Below the pieces are notes generated by a model that worked only from the letters and a program-made list of their open reading frames with translations, did no database searches and had not been told where the DNA came from. This document shows positions 44,837 to 56,875 of a stretch of 64,000 nt of DNA, piece by piece. The stretch is from Pseudomonas neustonica (GTDB lineage: Bacteria; Pseudomonadota; Gammaproteobacteria; Pseudomonadales; Pseudomonadaceae): the NCBI RefSeq assembly GCF_003797945.1, contig NZ_RKKU01000007.1:92018-156017 (forward strand), read 5' to 3'. Each line of letters opens with the position of its first letter. Position 1 is the first letter of the stretch. The position numbers were made by a program, and so were the translations under genes.

Positions 44837-45478
44837 ATGCGTGCAGCAATTCAGCTTGTGCTGGCACTAATCATCAGTATGCCTGCGCTGGCGCAGGCAA
44901 CGGCCACGCCGCAGCAGGTAGTGGATGACACGTCGCGCAAGGTTATGGAAGTGCTGGATGCCAACCGTGAAACCTATCGTAATGACCCTGATGCGTTTGT
45001 GCAGGGGCTGGATGAAGTGCTCAATCCGGTCGTTGACTTCGAGGGTATCGCCAGCAGTGTGATGACAGTGCGTTACAGCCGCAGCGCCTCTGATGCGCAG
45101 ATGCAGCGCTTTATTGAGACATTCAAGCGCAGCATGGTGCAGTTTTACGGCAATGCGTTGCTGGAATTTAAAAGCGGCGAAATTACCGTGTTGCCGCCAA
45201 ACAGCCGCGAGCCAAGGCCGGATCGTGCCAGTGTAGATATGCAGGTTAAGGCGAATGATGGCCAGCTCTATACCGCGACTTACACCATGACCCAGATCGA
45301 CGGTCAGTGGAAAGTCCGCAACGTAATCGTTGAAGGTATTAACATCGGTCTATTGTTCCGTGACCAGTTTGCCCAGGCGATGAAGGCGAATCGTAATGAT
45401 CTCGACGCCGTTATCGACAACTGGGGCAGTGTTGTCGCCAAGTCACGTGAAACGGTAAAAGAGGAAACCAGCCAGTGA
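44837..45478 (+). CDS. mlaC: Periplasmic phospholipid-binding protein
   Basis: The 213-residue protein has a signal peptide (about residues 1-20, SMPALAQA cleavage region) and an MlaC domain (VVDFEGIASSVMTVRYSRSAS, VRNVIVEGINIGLLFRDQF). It shuttles phospholipid between the outer-membrane MlaA and the inner-membrane complex. AGGAG precedes ATG 44837. Confidence 0.93.
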   Translation: MRAAIQLVLALIISMPALAQATATPQQVVDDTSRKVMEVLDANRETYRNDPDAFVQGLDEVLNPVVDFEGIASSVMTVRYSRSASDAQMQRFIETFKRSMVQFYGNALLEFKSGEITVLPPNSREPRPDRASVDMQVKANDGQLYTATYTMTQIDGQWKVRNVIVEGINIGLLFRDQFAQAMKANRNDLDAVIDNWGSVVAKSRETVKEETSQ

Positions 45479-45798
45479 GCACGCAACCAGCTGTCGCCAA
45501 TGTAGTGTTGGGTGAAGATGGCGTGCTGTTGCTCAGTGGTGTGTTGGACTTCGACAGCGTCATCGGCTTGAACGAGCAGCTGCGTGAGCCGATTGCGAGC
45601 ACCGGAGGTGATATTATTCTCGACCTTTCGGGGCTGGAGCGGGTGAATAGCGTGGGTCTTTCCCTGCTTTTACGCGTGGCTGAACAAGCAGAGCAGTCTG
45701 AGCGTCGTCTGCGTCTTCGCGGCGTTCCTGCAGGTCTGCAGAGCATGGCTGAGGTATGCGGGCTCGATGTCTGGTTGCAGCAGGCCTCTGCGGCCTGA
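45475..45798 (+). CDS. mlaB: STAS-domain protein MlaB
   Basis: The 107-residue STAS-fold protein has DIILDLSGLERVNSVGLSLL, the STAS signature. It stabilises and activates the MlaF ATPase. The GTG start overlaps the mlaC stop by 4 bases. Confidence 0.9.
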   Translation: MSTQPAVANVVLGEDGVLLLSGVLDFDSVIGLNEQLREPIASTGGDIILDLSGLERVNSVGLSLLLRVAEQAEQSERRLRLRGVPAGLQSMAEVCGLDVWLQQASAA

Positions 45799-45868
45799 AG
45801 CTGTATCCGGTTACCCGATGCCTTTCATGGCCTGCCTGGCGCAGGCCATTTTGATGGAGAAACAGACA

Positions 45869-48049
<2,181 letters not shown>

Positions 48050-48090
48050 TTTTAACCTGGTTTACCATCCCACTGTTAAAGGTACCTGCT

Positions 48091-49401
48091 ATGAGCACGC
48101 CGCTGAAAATCGCCCGTCTGAACGCCAATCAGAGCGATTTTGCCCAGCATCTGGACGTGTTGCTGGCCTGGGAAGGGGTTTCCGATAAGGCGGTCAATAA
48201 CCGCGTTGAAGAAATCATCGCCGCCGTGCGTGAGCGCGGTGATGCTGCGCTGGTGGAGTACACGGCTCGCTTCGATGGTTTGCAGGTTGATGCCATGGCC
48301 GATCTGATCCTGGATCGTGCTCGCCTTGAGTTGGCTCTGGAGCGCATCACCGGCGAGCAGCGCGAAGCGCTGGAAGTGGCGGCCGAGCGAGTGAAGCGTT
48401 ATCACGAGCATCAGCGTCAGGAGTCCTGGCGCTACACCGAGGCGGATGGCACTGTGCTCGGTCAACAAATTACTCCGCTGGACCGGGCTGGTCTTTATGT
48501 GCCGGGTGGCAAGGCTTCCTATCCTTCATCTGTTTTGATGAATGCCATTCCTGCCAAGGTGGCAGGCGTGCCGGAAGTGGTCATGGTGGTTCCGACCCCG
48601 CGCGGAGAAATCAACGAACTGGTATTGGCGGCTGCGTGCCTTGCCGGTGTCGACCGGGTCTTTACCATCGGCGGCGCGCAAGCGGTTGCGGCCCTGGCCT
48701 ACGGTACTGAAAGTGTGCCGCGGGTCGACAAGATTGTTGGCCCTGGCAACATCTACGTAGCCACCGCCAAACGCGCGGTATTTGGCCAGGTCGGTATCGA
48801 TATGATTGCCGGTCCATCCGAAATTCTGGTGGTGTGTGACGGCCAGACCGATCCTGACTGGATCGCCATGGACCTGTTCTCGCAGGCTGAGCATGACGAA
48901 GATGCGCAATCCATTCTGTTGTCGCCGGATGCGACCTTTCTGGATGCGGTAGAGGCCAGCTTGAATCGGCTGATCAGTGAGTTGGAGCGCGAGGCCATCG
49001 TGCGTGTATCGCTGGAGAATCGCGCAGCGCTGATCAAGGTAGATAACCTTGAGCAAGCGTGCGAACTGGCGAATCGAATTGCCCCTGAGCACCTGGAGTT
49101 GTCGGTAGAAGATCCTGACGCGCTGCTGCCGTTGATTCGTCACGCTGGTGCTATCTTTATGGGGCGCCACACCCCAGAAGCGCTGGGAGACTACTGCGCC
49201 GGTCCGAATCACGTGTTGCCTACGTCTGGCACTGCACGCTTTTCGTCGCCCCTGGGCGTCTATGACTTTCAGAAACGCTCCTCGGTGATTTTCTGCTCAC
49301 CCGATGGCGCCTCTGAACTAGGCAAAACCGCCTCAGTGCTGGCCCGCGGCGAAAGCCTGACAGCCCACGCACGTAGTGCGGAATACCGAATTAAACCTTA
49401 G
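48091..49401 (+). CDS. hisD: Histidinol dehydrogenase
   Basis: The 436-residue zinc enzyme catalyses the last two oxidations of histidine synthesis. Family motifs are [31 protein letters not shown] and [13 protein letters not shown]. Repeat element D starts four bases after its stop and separates it from hisC. Confidence 0.95.
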   Translation: MSTPLKIARLNANQSDFAQHLDVLLAWEGVSDKAVNNRVEEIIAAVRERGDAALVEYTARFDGLQVDAMADLILDRARLELALERITGEQREALEVAAERVKRYHEHQRQESWRYTEADGTVLGQQITPLDRAGLYVPGGKASYPSSVLMNAIPAKVAGVPEVVMVVPTPRGEINELVLAAACLAGVDRVFTIGGAQAVAALAYGTESVPRVDKIVGPGNIYVATAKRAVFGQVGIDMIAGPSEILVVCDGQTDPDWIAMDLFSQAEHDEDAQSILLSPDATFLDAVEASLNRLISELEREAIVRVSLENRAALIKVDNLEQACELANRIAPEHLELSVEDPDALLPLIRHAGAIFMGRHTPEALGDYCAGPNHVLPTSGTARFSSPLGVYDFQKRSSVIFCSPDGASELGKTASVLARGESLTAHARSAEYRIKP

Positions 49402-49477
49402 CGGCAAGCTACAAGCTTTAAGTGACAAGCAGGGCTGGACTGAGCTTGCCGCTTGAGGCTTGCCGCTTGCGGCTTCA
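49401..49477. repeat. Heptad inverted-array element, copy D (hisD-hisC)
   Basis: The left array (49406-49433) has AAGCTAC, AAGCTTT, AAGTGAC, AAGCAGG. The right array (49442-49476) has GAGCTTG, CCGCTTG, AGGCTTG, CCGCTTG, CGGCTTC. Both have exact 7-bp period and are separated by only 8 bases. This is the most compact copy. It lies inside the his operon, 15 bases before the GTG of hisC. Confidence 0.85.
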
Positions 49478-49491
49478 TCGAGGATTGCCCT

Positions 49492-50547
49492 GTGAGTCGT
49501 TTCTGGAGCCCCTTCGTCAAGCAGCTGGTGCCTTATGTTCCGGGTGAGCAGCCGAAAGTCGAAAACCTGATCAAGCTCAATACCAACGAAAACCCCTATG
49601 GTCCTTCGCCCCGCGTGGCCGAGGCCATTCAGGCTGAGTTGAATGACAGCTTGCGTCTCTATCCCGCGCCCAATGCAGATGCGCTGAAAGCTGAAATTGC
49701 CGACTATTACGGTGTCACCAGTGCTCAGGTGTTTGTGGGTAACGGCTCGGATGAAGTGCTGGCGCACATTTTTCATGGCTTGTTTCAGCATGGCAAGCCG
49801 GTGCTCTATCCGGATATTACCTACAGCTTTTATCCGGTCTATTGCGGCTTGTACGGCATTGAGTCGGCGCCGCAGCCGCTGGATGATAACTTCCGTCTGG
49901 TACCCACGCACTACCAGCAGGCCAATGGCGGCATTATCTTCCCTAACCCCAATGCGCCAACGGGCGTAGGGCTATCGCTGGCCGAGGTCGAGGCGATAGT
50001 GCAGGGTAGTCCCGATTCTGTGGTGGTGGTCGATGAGGCCTATGTCGACTTCGGCGGCGAGACAGCCATTGCGCTGGTTGATCGTTACCCGAACCTGCTG
50101 GTCACTCAGACGCTGTCCAAATCACGCTCATTGGCCGGGCTGCGGGTTGGTTTTGCGGTAGGTCATCCGGATTTGATTGAAGCGCTGGAGCGGATAAAAA
50201 ATAGCTTCAATTCCTATCCGCTGGATCGTCTGGCGATTGTTGGTGCCGTGGCCGCGTTTCAGGACCGGGATTGGTTTGCGCAGACCCGCAACGCGGTGAT
50301 CAATAGTCGCGAGAAGCTCAGTGCTGCGTTGCTTGAGCTGGGGTTTGAAGTGCTGCCGTCGCAGGCTAACTTTGTTTTTGCTCGCCATGGGCAACGCGAC
50401 GCCGCAGAACTGGCTCAGGGCTTGCGCGAGCAGAAAGTGATAGTGCGACATTTTAAACTGCCGCGTATCGATCAGTTTTTGCGCATCACCATCGGCAATG
50501 AAGCACAGAACAAGGCACTGCTCAGTGCCCTGAAAAACCTGCTCTAG
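49492..50547 (+). CDS. hisC: Histidinol-phosphate aminotransferase
   Basis: The 351-residue PLP aminotransferase has the [15 protein letters not shown] opening of HisC and the PLP lysine in [21 protein letters not shown]. It makes histidinol phosphate. The GTG start at 49492 ([17 protein letters not shown]) matches Pseudomonas HisC and has GAGG upstream. The gene ends 19 bases before the convergent algW. Confidence 0.93.
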   Translation: MSRFWSPFVKQLVPYVPGEQPKVENLIKLNTNENPYGPSPRVAEAIQAELNDSLRLYPAPNADALKAEIADYYGVTSAQVFVGNGSDEVLAHIFHGLFQHGKPVLYPDITYSFYPVYCGLYGIESAPQPLDDNFRLVPTHYQQANGGIIFPNPNAPTGVGLSLAEVEAIVQGSPDSVVVVDEAYVDFGGETAIALVDRYPNLLVTQTLSKSRSLAGLRVGFAVGHPDLIEALERIKNSFNSYPLDRLAIVGAVAAFQDRDWFAQTRNAVINSREKLSAALLELGFEVLPSQANFVFARHGQRDAAELAQGLREQKVIVRHFKLPRIDQFLRITIGNEAQNKALLSALKNLL

Positions 50548-50566
50548 CCTTTAGCTGAAGAGGCGA

Positions 50567-51706
50567 TCAATTGGCCGCGCGGAAGCTGGGGCGTACACCC
50601 ACTTCTGCGCTGAAGCTCATCTGTTCGCCGTTGCGCAGCACACTTAATTTGATGCGGTCACTGGGCTTTGCACGTGCTACCTGGTTCATTGCCTGGCGTC
50701 CGCTGGTCGCAGCCTGGTCATCGATTTTCAGGATTACGTCGCCAGGCAGCAGGCCGGCATTCCATGCCGGGCCGTTGCGGTATAGGCTCGCGACGACAAT
50801 GCCCTGGCTGATATCCAGACCAAATGACTCGGCCAACTCGGGCGTCAGTGGTTGTACCTCTACGCCCAGCCAGCCGCGTATCACTCGGCCGTGCTGAATA
50901 ATGGCCTGCATCACCTCTACCGCGAGCTTGGCTGGAATCGCAAAACCGATGCCCTGCGCCGAGCCCGCCTGCGAGAAGATAGCGGTGTTGATGCCGATCA
51001 GGTTGCCTTGTGCGTCAACCAGCGCACCACCGGAGTTGCCCTGGTTAATGGCGGCATCGGTCTGAATGAAATCTTCATAGGTATTGAGCCCCAACTGGTT
51101 GCGCCCGGTCGCACTAATAATGCCCATAGTGACGGTCTGGCCAAGGCCAAAGGGGTTGCCGATGGCCATAACCACATCACCGATGCGCTGCTGATCACGT
51201 GAATCGATAGTAACGGCGGGCAGGTCGGGCAAATCTATTTTGAGTACCGCCAGATCGGTCTCAGGGTCGGTGCCGATCAGTGAAGCGAGCGCTTCGCGGC
51301 CATCCTGCAGTGCAACCAGGATCTCATCAGAACCGGCAATCACGTGGTTGTTGGTCAGCAGGTAACCTTCGGAATTGAGAATAACCGCCGAACCGAGGCT
51401 GGACTGGCGACGCTCCGGGTTGGGCAGCGAGTCCGCATAATCCCGAACGCTGGGGTTGTCGAAATTTGTCGGCGAACTGGAGGCGATCTGCTTGCTGGTG
51501 TAAATGTTGACGACGGCTGGTGCGGCACGTTCTACGCCCGAGGCGTAAGACACCAGGCCCATATTCGAGCGTGTCTCCGACACTTCGCGTAACACTATGT
51601 CGTGAGCTGGCAGCCCCAACCATTCGGGGAACTGCTGCATGATAACCAAGGCCAGTAAAACACCGCACACAACCGGCCAGGCCATACTGCGCAATAAACT
51701 CTTCAT
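50567..51706 (-). CDS. algW: DegS-like site-1 periplasmic protease AlgW
   Basis: The 379-residue protein has an N-terminal membrane anchor (about residues 8-26). Its trypsin-like domain has the triad His in LLTNNHVIAGSDEI, an Asp in DPETDLAVLKID and the nucleophile Ser in NQGNSGGALVD. One PDZ domain follows. AlgW senses misfolded porin tails and cuts MucA-type anti-sigma factor to release AlgU. The single PDZ and anchor fit AlgW/DegS rather than MucD. The neighbour order after hisC is typical of Pseudomonas. Confidence 0.92.
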   Translation of the reverse strand: MKSLLRSMAWPVVCGVLLALVIMQQFPEWLGLPAHDIVLREVSETRSNMGLVSYASGVERAAPAVVNIYTSKQIASSSPTNFDNPSVRDYADSLPNPERRQSSLGSAVILNSEGYLLTNNHVIAGSDEILVALQDGREALASLIGTDPETDLAVLKIDLPDLPAVTIDSRDQQRIGDVVMAIGNPFGLGQTVTMGIISATGRNQLGLNTYEDFIQTDAAINQGNSGGALVDAQGNLIGINTAIFSQAGSAQGIGFAIPAKLAVEVMQAIIQHGRVIRGWLGVEVQPLTPELAESFGLDISQGIVVASLYRNGPAWNAGLLPGDVILKIDDQAATSGRQAMNQVARAKPSDRIKLSVLRNGEQMSFSAEVGVRPSFRAAN

Positions 51707-51946
51707 TAAACCCTACTCTGAAGTGTGTTGAGCGCTACAGGCACCAGGTTCCGGGGCTACGCTCGATTCATGCTGCCTGGATGTATTTTGTCATGCGTAC
51801 AGCAAGGCAATCGTAGGCACTCCTTGCTGACGATGGCCCGCATTATAAGGCGTAACCGCAGATTATGCAGGCGCTGAGTAGCGATTGTTGTATATACGGC
51901 CCCGACCCCGGAAAATGGCGGTTGGTTTAGCATTCAGGAGAACGGC

Positions 51947-52705
51947 ATGGTTGATCGCACTACGCTGGTGGATTATTGCAATACATTCTTGGCGGCGGAT
52001 GCCTTTCAGGACTATTGCCCAAACGGATTGCAGGTTGAAGGCACTGACCAGGTGCAACGCATTATCACCGGTGTCACGGCCAGTCAGGACATGGTGGATG
52101 CGGCTGTGCAGGCAGGTGGCGATATGCTGCTGGTGCATCATGGCTATTTCTGGAAAGGCGAGTCAGCGGCCATAGTGGGTATCAAGCAGCGTCGCTTGAA
52201 AGCACTGTTGCAAAACGACCTGAATTTGCTTGCCTATCACTTGCCCCTGGATGTGCACGCCGAAGTAGGCAACAACGTACAGCTGGCTCGTTTGATGGGC
52301 TGGCAGATCAGCGGACCACTGGAAGTGGGCAACCCACGCTCGGTTGGCTTGGTGGGTGAGTTGCCCGCAGCGCAGACGGGCGAGCAGTTGGCGCAATCGC
52401 TGGCCCGGGCGTTGGATCGCGAACCGCTGTTTATTGCCGGCCACCAGCGACCGGTCAAACGTATAGCCTGGTGCACCGGCGCAGCGCAGGGTTATATCGA
52501 CAAGGCCATAGCGCTGGGGGTTGATGCCTTTGTTACCGGCGAAATATCCGAACCGACCGTGCATGCCGCACGTGAAAACGGCATCCACTTTTACGCGGCA
52601 GGCCACCACGCCACTGAGCGCTATGGTGTGCAAGCGTTGGGCGAGCATCTGGCTCAGGTTTTTGGTGTGCAGCACCAATTTATTGATATGGATAATCCGG
52701 TTTAA
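51947..52705 (+). CDS. Nif3-like dinuclear metal-centre protein
   Basis: The 252-residue protein belongs to the NIF3/YbgI family. Metal-ligand regions are LVHHGYFWKGE and, at the C-terminus, YAAGHHATERYGVQALGEHL; YHLPLDVHAEVGNN is another family stretch. It forms hexameric toroids with two metal ions per subunit. The biochemical role is debated (possible GTP cyclohydrolase I type 2 or DNA-linked functions). It is divergent from algW. Confidence 0.88.
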   Translation: MVDRTTLVDYCNTFLAADAFQDYCPNGLQVEGTDQVQRIITGVTASQDMVDAAVQAGGDMLLVHHGYFWKGESAAIVGIKQRRLKALLQNDLNLLAYHLPLDVHAEVGNNVQLARLMGWQISGPLEVGNPRSVGLVGELPAAQTGEQLAQSLARALDREPLFIAGHQRPVKRIAWCTGAAQGYIDKAIALGVDAFVTGEISEPTVHAARENGIHFYAAGHHATERYGVQALGEHLAQVFGVQHQFIDMDNPV

Positions 52706-52873
52706 AGCTAAGAGCCTGGGGCCCTCTTGGCGTGACCTGCCGACCGTGCGAAGGGCTATATCTTTATAACTTATAGGTATTGATCGGGCGCTTATTAGAA
52801 TCACGGGTCTTTGTTACAATGCTGACCAAATTGGTACCCGGGACCTTGTTTCCCCGTTCAATGCGAGTACACC

Positions 52874-53779
52874 ATGCTGGAAAAATTGACCCATCTGAAG
52901 CAATTGGAAGCGGAAAGCATCCATATCATTCGTGAAGTGGCTGCCGAATTCGATAACCCGGTCATGCTTTATTCGATCGGTAAAGACTCTGCCGTGATGC
53001 TGCACCTGGCGCGCAAGGCCTTTTATCCTGGCCGCCTGCCATTCCCCGTGCTGCACGTGGATACTGGCTGGAAATTCCAGGCCATGTATGAATTCCGCGA
53101 AAAGATGGTCAAGGAAATGGATCTTGATCTGCTGGTGCACATGAACCCCGAAGGCGTGGAGCAGGGCATCAACCCCTTCACCCACGGCAGCGCCGTGCAC
53201 ACCGATGTAATGAAGACCCAAGGCCTCAAGCAGGCGCTCGACAAATACGGTTTTGATGCTGCCTTTGGCGGCGCGCGCCGCGACGAAGAGAAGTCACGCG
53301 CCAAAGAACGCGTTTACTCCTTCCGCGACAAGCATCACCGCTGGGACCCAAAAAACCAGCGTCCTGAGCTGTGGAACGTATATAACGGCAAGGTCCACAA
53401 GGGCGAAAGCATTCGCGTGTTCCCGCTTTCCAACTGGACCGAGCTGGATATCTGGCAATACATCTATCTTGATAGCATCCCGATCGTACCGCTGTATTTC
53501 GCGGGCGAGCGCCCCGTAGTAGAGCGCAACGGTTCGCTGATCATGGTCGATGATGAGCGCATGCCGCTGGAGCCGGGCGAAACCCCAATGATGAAACAGG
53601 TACGTTTCCGTACCCTCGGCTGCTACCCGCTGACCGGCGCCGTTGAATCAACCGCCGCCAGCCTGCCAGAGATCATCCAGGAAATGCTGCTGACACGCAC
53701 CTCCGAGCGCCAAGGTCGCATGATCGACCACGACCAGGCCGGTTCGATGGAAGAGAAGAAGCGGCAAGGCTACTTCTAG
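52874..53779 (+). CDS. cysD: Sulfate adenylyltransferase subunit 2
   Basis: The 301-residue PAPS-reductase-like ATP pyrophosphatase ([36 protein letters not shown]) forms adenosine phosphosulfate with CysN. A weak promoter (TTATTA, 17 bases, TACAAT at 52815-52820) lies upstream. In other Pseudomonas cysNC follows directly; here a repeat element with a four-helix-bundle gene lies between them. Confidence 0.94.
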   Translation: MLEKLTHLKQLEAESIHIIREVAAEFDNPVMLYSIGKDSAVMLHLARKAFYPGRLPFPVLHVDTGWKFQAMYEFREKMVKEMDLDLLVHMNPEGVEQGINPFTHGSAVHTDVMKTQGLKQALDKYGFDAAFGGARRDEEKSRAKERVYSFRDKHHRWDPKNQRPELWNVYNGKVHKGESIRVFPLSNWTELDIWQYIYLDSIPIVPLYFAGERPVVERNGSLIMVDDERMPLEPGETPMMKQVRFRTLGCYPLTGAVESTAASLPEIIQEMLLTRTSERQGRMIDHDQAGSMEEKKRQGYF

Positions 53780-53800
53780 CCGACGGCTAGAAGGAGCGGC

Positions 53801-54260
53801 AAGCGGCAAGTACCAAGCTGCAAGCGCACGATTTAGCCCCACGGAGTCTGGTCAGAGCAACACGGAGGTTGCTGATGGATTTTGAGAAGCTGGAAGTCTG
53901 GCGGCGTGGCAAGGACTTGTCGGTAGCTATGTACCGCGCGCTGGCTGATTGTCCCGATTACGGTTTTCGTAATCAATTGACCAGGTCTGCGTTGTCAGTA
54001 CCCAGCAATATTGCAGAGGGTATGGAGCGCGCTGGCAACGCTGAGAAACGCTACTTTCTCAATGTGGCTAAGGGATCCTGTGCAGAAGTGCGCACCCAGT
54101 TGATGGTAGGCCAAGAAATTGAATACATGGACGCGGCATGTGCCGCGCTCTGGATCGAAGAAACTCGCGAGCTGTCGCGCATGCTGACAGGCTTGATAAA
54201 CCGAATTACTGAATAACTGCACGGACAGCTTGTTGCTTGTCGCTTGCAGCTTGGAGCTTT
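53801..54260. repeat. Heptad inverted-array element, copy E, carrying an S23-type ORF (cysD-cysN)
   Basis: Left arm 53801-53828 has units AAGCGGC, AAGTACC, AAGCTGC, AAGCGCA. Right arm 54226-54260 has units CAGCTTG, TTGCTTG, TCGCTTG, CAGCTTG, GAGCTTT. Both keep exact 7-bp period. CCAAGCTGCAAGCG (53813-53826) and CGCTTGCAGCTTGG (54241-54254) form a perfect 14-bp inverted repeat. The loop is about 400 bases and holds a complete four-helix-bundle gene. The other copies in this window have ORF-less loops. The architecture resembles 23S rRNA intervening sequences. Confidence 0.88.
53875..54216 (+). CDS. Four-helix-bundle protein (S23 / 23S rRNA intervening-sequence family)
   Basis: The 113-residue protein belongs to the family also found in 23S rRNA intervening sequences and related to Avd of diversity-generating retroelements. 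It shows FEKLEVWRRGKDLSVAMYRA, QLTRSALSVPSNIAEGMER and the following EKRYFLNVAKGSCAEVRTQL. These proteins are basic, pentameric in known cases, and probably bind nucleic acid. GGAGG lies 5 bases before ATG 53875. It sits between cysD and cysN, flanked by the inverted heptad arms, and has no link to sulfur metabolism. It looks like cargo of an inserted element. Confidence 0.88.
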   Translation: MDFEKLEVWRRGKDLSVAMYRALADCPDYGFRNQLTRSALSVPSNIAEGMERAGNAEKRYFLNVAKGSCAEVRTQLMVGQEIEYMDAACAALWIEETRELSRMLTGLINRITE

Positions 54261-54265
54261 GAGAC

Positions 54266-56173
54266 ATGAGTCATCAATCCGATCTAATCAGCCAAGACAT
54301 CCTGGCCTACCTGTCCCAGCACGAACGTAAAGAGCTGCTGCGCTTTCTTACCTGCGGCAATGTCGATGACGGCAAAAGCACGCTGATTGGTCGTCTGCTG
54401 CACGACTCCAAGATGATCTATGAAGATCACATGGAAGCCATCACCCGTGATTCCAAGAAGTCCGGTACTACCGGCGAAGAAGTGGATCTGGCGTTGCTGG
54501 TGGATGGTCTGCAGGCTGAGCGTGAGCAGGGCATCACCATTGATGTGGCGTATCGCTACTTCTCTACTGCCAAGCGCAAGTTCATTATTGCCGACACCCC
54601 CGGCCATGAGCAGTACACGCGCAACATGGCGACCGGTGCTTCAACCTGCGACCTGGCGATTATCCTGATCGACGCGCGCTACGGTGTGCAGACGCAAACC
54701 AAGCGCCACAGCTTTATTGCGTCGCTGCTGGGCATCAAGCACATTGTGGTTGCAGTCAACAAGATGGACCTGAAGGACTTTGATCAGGGCGTGTTTGAGG
54801 GCATTTGCAACGACTACCGTGAATTTGCCGCCGGTCTGGAACTGCTCGACGGTAACAGCGTGCACTTCGTGCCCATGTCGGCCCTCAAGGGTGACAACGT
54901 GGTCAATCGCAGCGAACGCAGCCCTTGGTACACCGGCCAGACCTTGATGGAAATTCTGGAAACCGTCGAGATTGCAGCAGACCGCAATCTGACTGACCTG
55001 CGCTTTCCGGTGCAGCTGGTTACCCGCCCCAACCTCAACTTCCGCGGCTTTGCCGGTACCATTGCCTCTGGTGTGGTGCATAAGGGCGATGAGCTGGTTG
55101 TGCTGCCATCGGGCAAGCGTAGTCAGGTCAAATCCATCGTTACTTTTGACGGTGAACTGGAAGTGGCGGGCCCCGGTCAGGCCGTGACGCTGACGCTGGA
55201 AGACGAGATCGATATCTCCCGTGGTGACATGCTGTGCCACGCGGATAATCTGCCGCTGATTGGCGACCAGTTTGATGCCACCCTGGTGTGGATGGCCGAG
55301 CAGCCCATGCAGCCGGGTCGCAAGTACGATATCAAGCGTGCCACCAGCAACAGCCCCGGCTCCTTCACCCGTATTCAGCACCGAATCGACGTCAATACGC
55401 TGGAAGAGCAGGGCGCAGCCCAGTTGGGCTTGAACGAGATCGGCCGAGTCGAGCTGTCGCTGGAGCGGCCGATCGCCTATGACGACTATCAGACTAACCA
55501 CACCTCCGGTGCCTTTATCGTCATCGACCGGATGACCAATGGCACTGTCGGCGCCGGTATGATTGTCGCCAAGGGTGCCAAGGGTGAGCACGTCGGTGGC
55601 AGCCAACATGGTCGTCTGGCCCACGTGACGGCGCAGGAGCGCGCCGATCGCTTTGGTCAGGACCCGGTCACCGTACTCTTCACGGGTCTTTCCGGCTCGG
55701 GCAAAAGCTCTATCGCCTACGCCCTGGAACGTAAACTCTTTGATGCCGGCCGCGCCTGCTACGTGCTGGACGGCAAGGAAATGCGTCAGGACCTGAGCAA
55801 GGGCTTGTCGATGGACGCGGCGGGTCGCGCCGAGAACCTGCACAAGGGTGCGCGCATTGCGCGGCAGATGAACGATGCTGGTCTGATCGCCATTGGCGCC
55901 TTCGTCGCGCCTACCGAAGAAAGCCGTGCGACTGCACGCTATCTCCTCGGTGAGCGCTGCCTGCTGGTGTATCTGGATACCCCGATGGAGGTGTGCCAGA
56001 CGCGTGATCCATCCGGTATCTATGCCGCTAATGTCGAGGGCACCATTCCGGGTGTGTCCTTCCCGTACGAGACGCCAGACGACGCTGATCTGGTGCTTAA
56101 TACGGCCGAATTGGATCTCAATGGCTGTGTTGAAAAAGTGGTTGGCTTACTGCGTGAGCGTAAGTTGATCTGA
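54266..56173 (+). CDS. cysNC: Sulfate adenylyltransferase subunit 1 / adenylylsulfate kinase fusion
   Basis: The 635-residue bifunctional protein has an N-terminal CysN GTPase (P-loop [31 protein letters not shown]) and, from about residue 465, a CysC APS kinase (P-loop [17 protein letters not shown]). It makes PAPS from sulfate with CysD. The GGAG ribosome-binding site at 54253-54256 lies inside the right arm of repeat element E. Folding of that arm could limit translation of this gene relative to cysD. Confidence 0.95.
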   Translation: MSHQSDLISQDILAYLSQHERKELLRFLTCGNVDDGKSTLIGRLLHDSKMIYEDHMEAITRDSKKSGTTGEEVDLALLVDGLQAEREQGITIDVAYRYFSTAKRKFIIADTPGHEQYTRNMATGASTCDLAIILIDARYGVQTQTKRHSFIASLLGIKHIVVAVNKMDLKDFDQGVFEGICNDYREFAAGLELLDGNSVHFVPMSALKGDNVVNRSERSPWYTGQTLMEILETVEIAADRNLTDLRFPVQLVTRPNLNFRGFAGTIASGVVHKGDELVVLPSGKRSQVKSIVTFDGELEVAGPGQAVTLTLEDEIDISRGDMLCHADNLPLIGDQFDATLVWMAEQPMQPGRKYDIKRATSNSPGSFTRIQHRIDVNTLEEQGAAQLGLNEIGRVELSLERPIAYDDYQTNHTSGAFIVIDRMTNGTVGAGMIVAKGAKGEHVGGSQHGRLAHVTAQERADRFGQDPVTVLFTGLSGSGKSSIAYALERKLFDAGRACYVLDGKEMRQDLSKGLSMDAAGRAENLHKGARIARQMNDAGLIAIGAFVAPTEESRATARYLLGERCLLVYLDTPMEVCQTRDPSGIYAANVEGTIPGVSFPYETPDDADLVLNTAELDLNGCVEKVVGLLRERKLI

Positions 56174-56186
56174 TGCGGAGCCGACC

Positions 56187-56645
56187 ATGACGCCAGCTGA
56201 TATCGACTTCATGCGGCTGGCGCTGCAGGAGGCGCAGCACGCCGCCGAACGGGGTGAAGTCCCGGTCGGCGCCGTACTGGTGCGAGACGGTCAGGTGATC
56301 GGCCGAGGCTTCAATCAGCCAATCACCAGCAATGACCCGAGCGCTCACGCGGAAATGGTCGCGATCCGCGAGGCTGCCACAGCCCTGCAGAACTACCGCC
56401 TGCCCGGCACTACCCTCTACGTCACCCTCGAGCCCTGCACCATGTGCGCGGGCTTGCTGGTGCACAGCCGTATCGCTCGTCTGGTCTACGGCGCGCAGGA
56501 ACCCAAGTCCGGCGCCGTACTCAGCCGCAGCCAAGTGCTTGAACAACCCTGGATGAATCACCGGATGTTGGTCGAGGGCGGGGTATTGGCGCAGGAATGC
56601 GGGGAGTTGCTATCGTCCTTCTTTCGCCAGCGGCGCAAGCTTTAA
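56187..56645 (+). CDS. tadA: tRNA-specific adenosine deaminase
   Basis: The 152-residue cytidine-deaminase-fold protein has the zinc/catalytic motif SAHAEMVAIRE and PCTMCAGLLVHSRI. It converts A34 to inosine in tRNA-Arg. It starts 13 bases after cysNC. Its last codons (encoding RRKL) and stop run directly into a heptad array, so the array border coincides with the 3' end of the gene. Confidence 0.94.
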   Translation: MTPADIDFMRLALQEAQHAAERGEVPVGAVLVRDGQVIGRGFNQPITSNDPSAHAEMVAIREAATALQNYRLPGTTLYVTLEPCTMCAGLLVHSRIARLVYGAQEPKSGAVLSRSQVLEQPWMNHRMLVEGGVLAQECGELLSSFFRQRRKL

Positions 56646-56866
56646 GCCGCAAGCCGCAAGCCGCAAGCCGCAAGCCGCAAGCCGCAAGCCGCAAGCTACA
56701 AGCTACAAGCCGTAAGCTAAAAGCGCCAAGCCGTAAGCTTCAAGCCAAAACCCGAAAACCCGAAAACCCCAAAACCCGAAAACCCCAAAACCCCAAAAGC
56801 GAAAACCAAAAACACGGTGTTGTGTTTGGTTTTACTTGTCGCTTGCGGCTTGAAGCTTGCAGCTGC
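56636..56866. repeat. Heptad inverted-array element, copy F (tadA / mltF)
   Basis: The left array (56644-56748) is about 15 units at exact 7-bp period: seven AAGCCGC, two AAGCTAC, then AAGCCGT, AAGCTAA, AAGCGCC, AAGCCGT, AAGCTTC. The right array (56839-56866) is TCGCTTG, CGGCTTG, AAGCTTG, CAGCTGC. The loop holds an octamer array and a 9-bp hairpin (AAAACCAAA 56802-56810 / TTTGGTTTT 56825-56833). It lies between convergent genes and may act as their terminator. Confidence 0.9.
56747..56807 (-). repeat. Octanucleotide array, G-quadruplex-type on the minus strand
   Basis: AAAACCCG, AAAACCCG, AAAACCCC, AAAACCCG, AAAACCCC, AAAACCCC follow at exact 8-bp period from 56747 to 56794, then decaying units to 56807. 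The minus strand reads (G3-4)T4(C) repeatedly. That gives six G-tracts of three or four with loops of 4-5, which meets the usual quadruplex rule. Confidence 0.85.
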
Positions 56867-56875
56867 CCTCAGGGC

